DNA from: Gammaproteobacteria bacterium
Lineage (GTDB): Bacteria; Pseudomonadota; Gammaproteobacteria; Thiohalorhabdales; Thiohalorhabdaceae
Reading direction: 5' to 3'
Assembly (NCBI GenBank): GCA_018609925.1
Contig: JAHEOG010000091.1
Span: forward strand, 1 to 14,371
Length of the DNA stretch: 14,371 nt
Below, in pieces: positions 12,917 to 14,371 of this stretch. A program made the translations under genes and the position numbers. How positions within the stretch are numbered: the stretch's first letter is position 1; the number at the start of each line of letters is the position of its first letter. Below the pieces are notes generated by a model. It was given only the letters and a program-made list of their open reading frames with translations. It did no database searches and was not told the DNA's origin.

Positions 12917-14371
12917 ATGAGGGAGCCAACCGGGGTAGGCATGGCACAGGGCCCACCCCCTGTGACCAGCCGCTGGGCCTTGGTGAGGTCTCGCCCCTTC
13001 TTTCCGCTGATCGCCCTAATCCTCGGGGCTTCATTCGTTGTCGCCTACCTCCTTCGGGCCTCCCCCCTGGACCGGATCGTCTGGCCGGCGGCCGTTAGCG
13101 AGGCAACCCTGGTCCTGCTGGCCTTCGCCCTCATCTGGCTGGTCCCCCGCTCTCCCTTACACCGCGGCTCCTACCTGCTCCTCGGCTCCGGGCTCGTGCT
13201 GTTCTTGCTCGGCATGCTCCAAGAGGTCATGGAGGAGATCTTCGGCACTGTTCGCCCTTACCCCCTGTTCGAGTACGTCGGTTTGCCTTTGGGTCTGGCC
13301 TTGGTCTTCGCGGGCACGGGCCTGTCCATCTATCGGGCCCAGAGCCGGGCTTCCGAGATCGACTACCGCTTCCGGGATCTGACCGAAGGCCTATCCGAGG
13401 TCGTCTATCAGGCCGACCCGGTCACTCGCTCCCCCCTTTGGCTCAACTCGGCGGCCGAAGAGGTCTTCGGCCATTCCACCGAGGTGCTCATCGCCCATCC
13501 CGCCACCTGGACGGACGCCGTGTACCCGGATGATCGGGAGGAGATCCACCAACGCTTGGTCCATGCGCGGGCCGAGGGAGACCCCGTTACCCTGGAATAC
13601 CGGGTGGTACGCCCTGAAGGGGAGGTGCGGTGGGTGGAGGACCGGGTGAACTGGGAGCGGGATCGCGAGGGCGGGATCCGCTCCATGAAAGGGATCATCT
13701 ACGACATCACCCAACGCAAGGAGGCTGAGAGCGCCCTCCGCAAGGAGCGGGACTTCTCCCAGGCCCTGCTGGAGAACGTCCCCGGGCTGTTCTTCTTGAT
13801 CGACCGCCAGGGCCGACTGCGCTTCTGGAACGGGAACGTGGAGCGGGTCTCGGGCTACGACGACGAAACGCTCCAGGCGATGCGGCCGGCCGACCTGTTT
13901 CCCGCGGACCCGCGGGGCGGCCTCGATCGGGCCATGAGCGAGGGCTGGAAGCTGGGTCAGGCCCAGGTGGAGACCACCCTGACCACCGCCTCCGGCGAGG
14001 AGCTCCCCTACCTGCTGGAGGTCCGCCGAGTCCACGTCGCGGGCGAGCCCCATTGGCTGGCCTTCGGGCTCGACCTGACCACCTACAAGGCGTACCAGGC
14101 CGAGATCGAACGCCTTGCCTACTGGGACACCATCACCGGCCTCCCGAACTGGACCTACCTGGTGGAGGAGCTCAACCGGGCGGTGGACCGCGATCAGGAT
14201 CCGGGCCAGCTAGCGGGTCTGCTCTTCCTCGACATCGACAATTTCCGATCGGTCAACGACTCCCTCGGACACGAGGCCGGGGACGAGCTGCTCAGCCGGC
14301 TCACCCAGCGCCTGCAATCCCGGCTCCGTCCCGCTGACCTGCTGGCGCGCATCGGAGGCGATGAGCTCGCC
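12917..14371 (+). CDS. Membrane PAS-PAS-GGDEF diguanylate cyclase, 3' end beyond window
   Basis: At least 485 codons are open to the window edge. Four hydrophobic segments (about 29-46, 58-77, 85-103, 121-139) form an N-terminal membrane sensor; the first follows a basic stretch. Two PAS domains follow: 152-270 (with PEGEVRWVEDRV and IIYDITQRKEAE, PAS_3-like) and 281-393 (LLENVPGLFFLIDRQG, LDLTTYKAY). The GGDEF domain starts at about 400 (AYWDTITGLPNWTYL), with metal-binding Asp439 in LFLDIDNFRSVND, and is cut in the active loop, GGDEL at 480-484. The Leu for Phe change is common in active cyclases. The product would make c-di-GMP at the inner membrane in response to a signal, perhaps redox or light. 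The start is ATG 12917, with a G-run SD (12905-12910); ATG 12941 is an alternative. An EAL domain may follow beyond the window. Confidence 0.93.
   Translation, partial: MREPTGVGMAQGPPPVTSRWALVRSRPFFPLIALILGASFVVAYLLRASPLDRIVWPAAVSEATLVLLAFALIWLVPRSPLHRGSYLLLGSGLVLFLLGMLQEVMEEIFGTVRPYPLFEYVGLPLGLALVFAGTGLSIYRAQSRASEIDYRFRDLTEGLSEVVYQADPVTRSPLWLNSAAEEVFGHSTEVLIAHPATWTDAVYPDDREEIHQRLVHARAEGDPVTLEYRVVRPEGEVRWVEDRVNWERDREGGIRSMKGIIYDITQRKEAESALRKERDFSQALLENVPGLFFLIDRQGRLRFWNGNVERVSGYDDETLQAMRPADLFPADPRGGLDRAMSEGWKLGQAQVETTLTTASGEELPYLLEVRRVHVAGEPHWLAFGLDLTTYKAYQAEIERLAYWDTITGLPNWTYLVEELNRAVDRDQDPGQLAGLLFLDIDNFRSVNDSLGHEAGDELLSRLTQRLQSRLRPADLLARIGGDELA

Noticed and set aside
14053..14337. 94-codon frame at the window end
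   Set aside because: It is out of frame with the GGDEF domain that reads cleanly to the window edge and is a shadow of it.

Overview
The window is GC-rich, densely packed chromosomal DNA of a Gram-negative proteobacterium. Exported proteins with Sec signal peptides and a periplasmic DsbA-type oxidoreductase show an outer-membrane cell plan. The ppx/ppk1 pair, PAS-GGDEF protein, DUF488, DUF3108 and a PGPGW-like membrane protein are ordinary proteobacterial genes. A Ros/MucR regulator is typical of Alphaproteobacteria but also occurs in some other sulfur- or metal-associated proteobacterial lineages, so I place the organism only as 'proteobacterium, possibly a gammaproteobacterial or Acidithiobacillia-like lineage' with low confidence. 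I see no rRNA, tRNA, insertion sequence or CRISPR array.

Layout. 2-2004 (+): the 3' end of a beta-hydroxyacid dehydrogenase, overlapping an exopolyphosphatase (ppx) through a TTGA stop/start. 2130-4208 (-): polyphosphate kinase ppk1, convergent with ppx, so the making and breaking enzymes of polyphosphate face each other. 4269-5060 (+): a DUF488 protein and a 60-aa Lar-like zinc-ribbon protein. 5061-5411: a regulatory spacer with a good sigma70 promoter. 5412-5873 (+): a MucR-family zinc-finger regulator with an SD-defined TTG start. 5974-6423 (-) and 6525-6875 (+): a divergent pair, a Cys-X5-Arg phosphatase and an unrecognised 116-aa protein. 6872-7786 (-): an exported DUF3108 protein. 7958-8454 (+): two small membrane proteins (71 and 27 aa) with good ribosome binding sites. 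8693-9718 (-): a zinc alcohol dehydrogenase. 9776-10216 (+): a PGPGW-like membrane protein. 10240-10920 (-): a DsbA-like oxidoreductase. 11019-11711 (+): a haloacid-dehalogenase-type HAD hydrolase. 11693-12550 (-): an exported SMP-30/NHL beta-propeller. 12551-12916: a structured, partly AT-rich spacer. 12917 to the end (+): a membrane PAS-PAS-GGDEF diguanylate cyclase cut off by the window edge inside its active-site loop.

Organisation. Most genes are single and alternate in strand; apart from the ppx overlap there is little operon structure. Nearly every spacer contains a GC-rich inverted repeat with no T-tract after it. The least explained pieces are the 27-aa membrane ORF with a near-perfect Shine-Dalgarno, and the 366-bp spacer before the diguanylate cyclase, which holds a 16-bp stem, a second AT-rich inverted repeat and a GACGCAAAG sequence reminiscent of c-di-GMP riboswitch cores, although a canonical riboswitch could not be built there. 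I found no convincing new multi-gene system.
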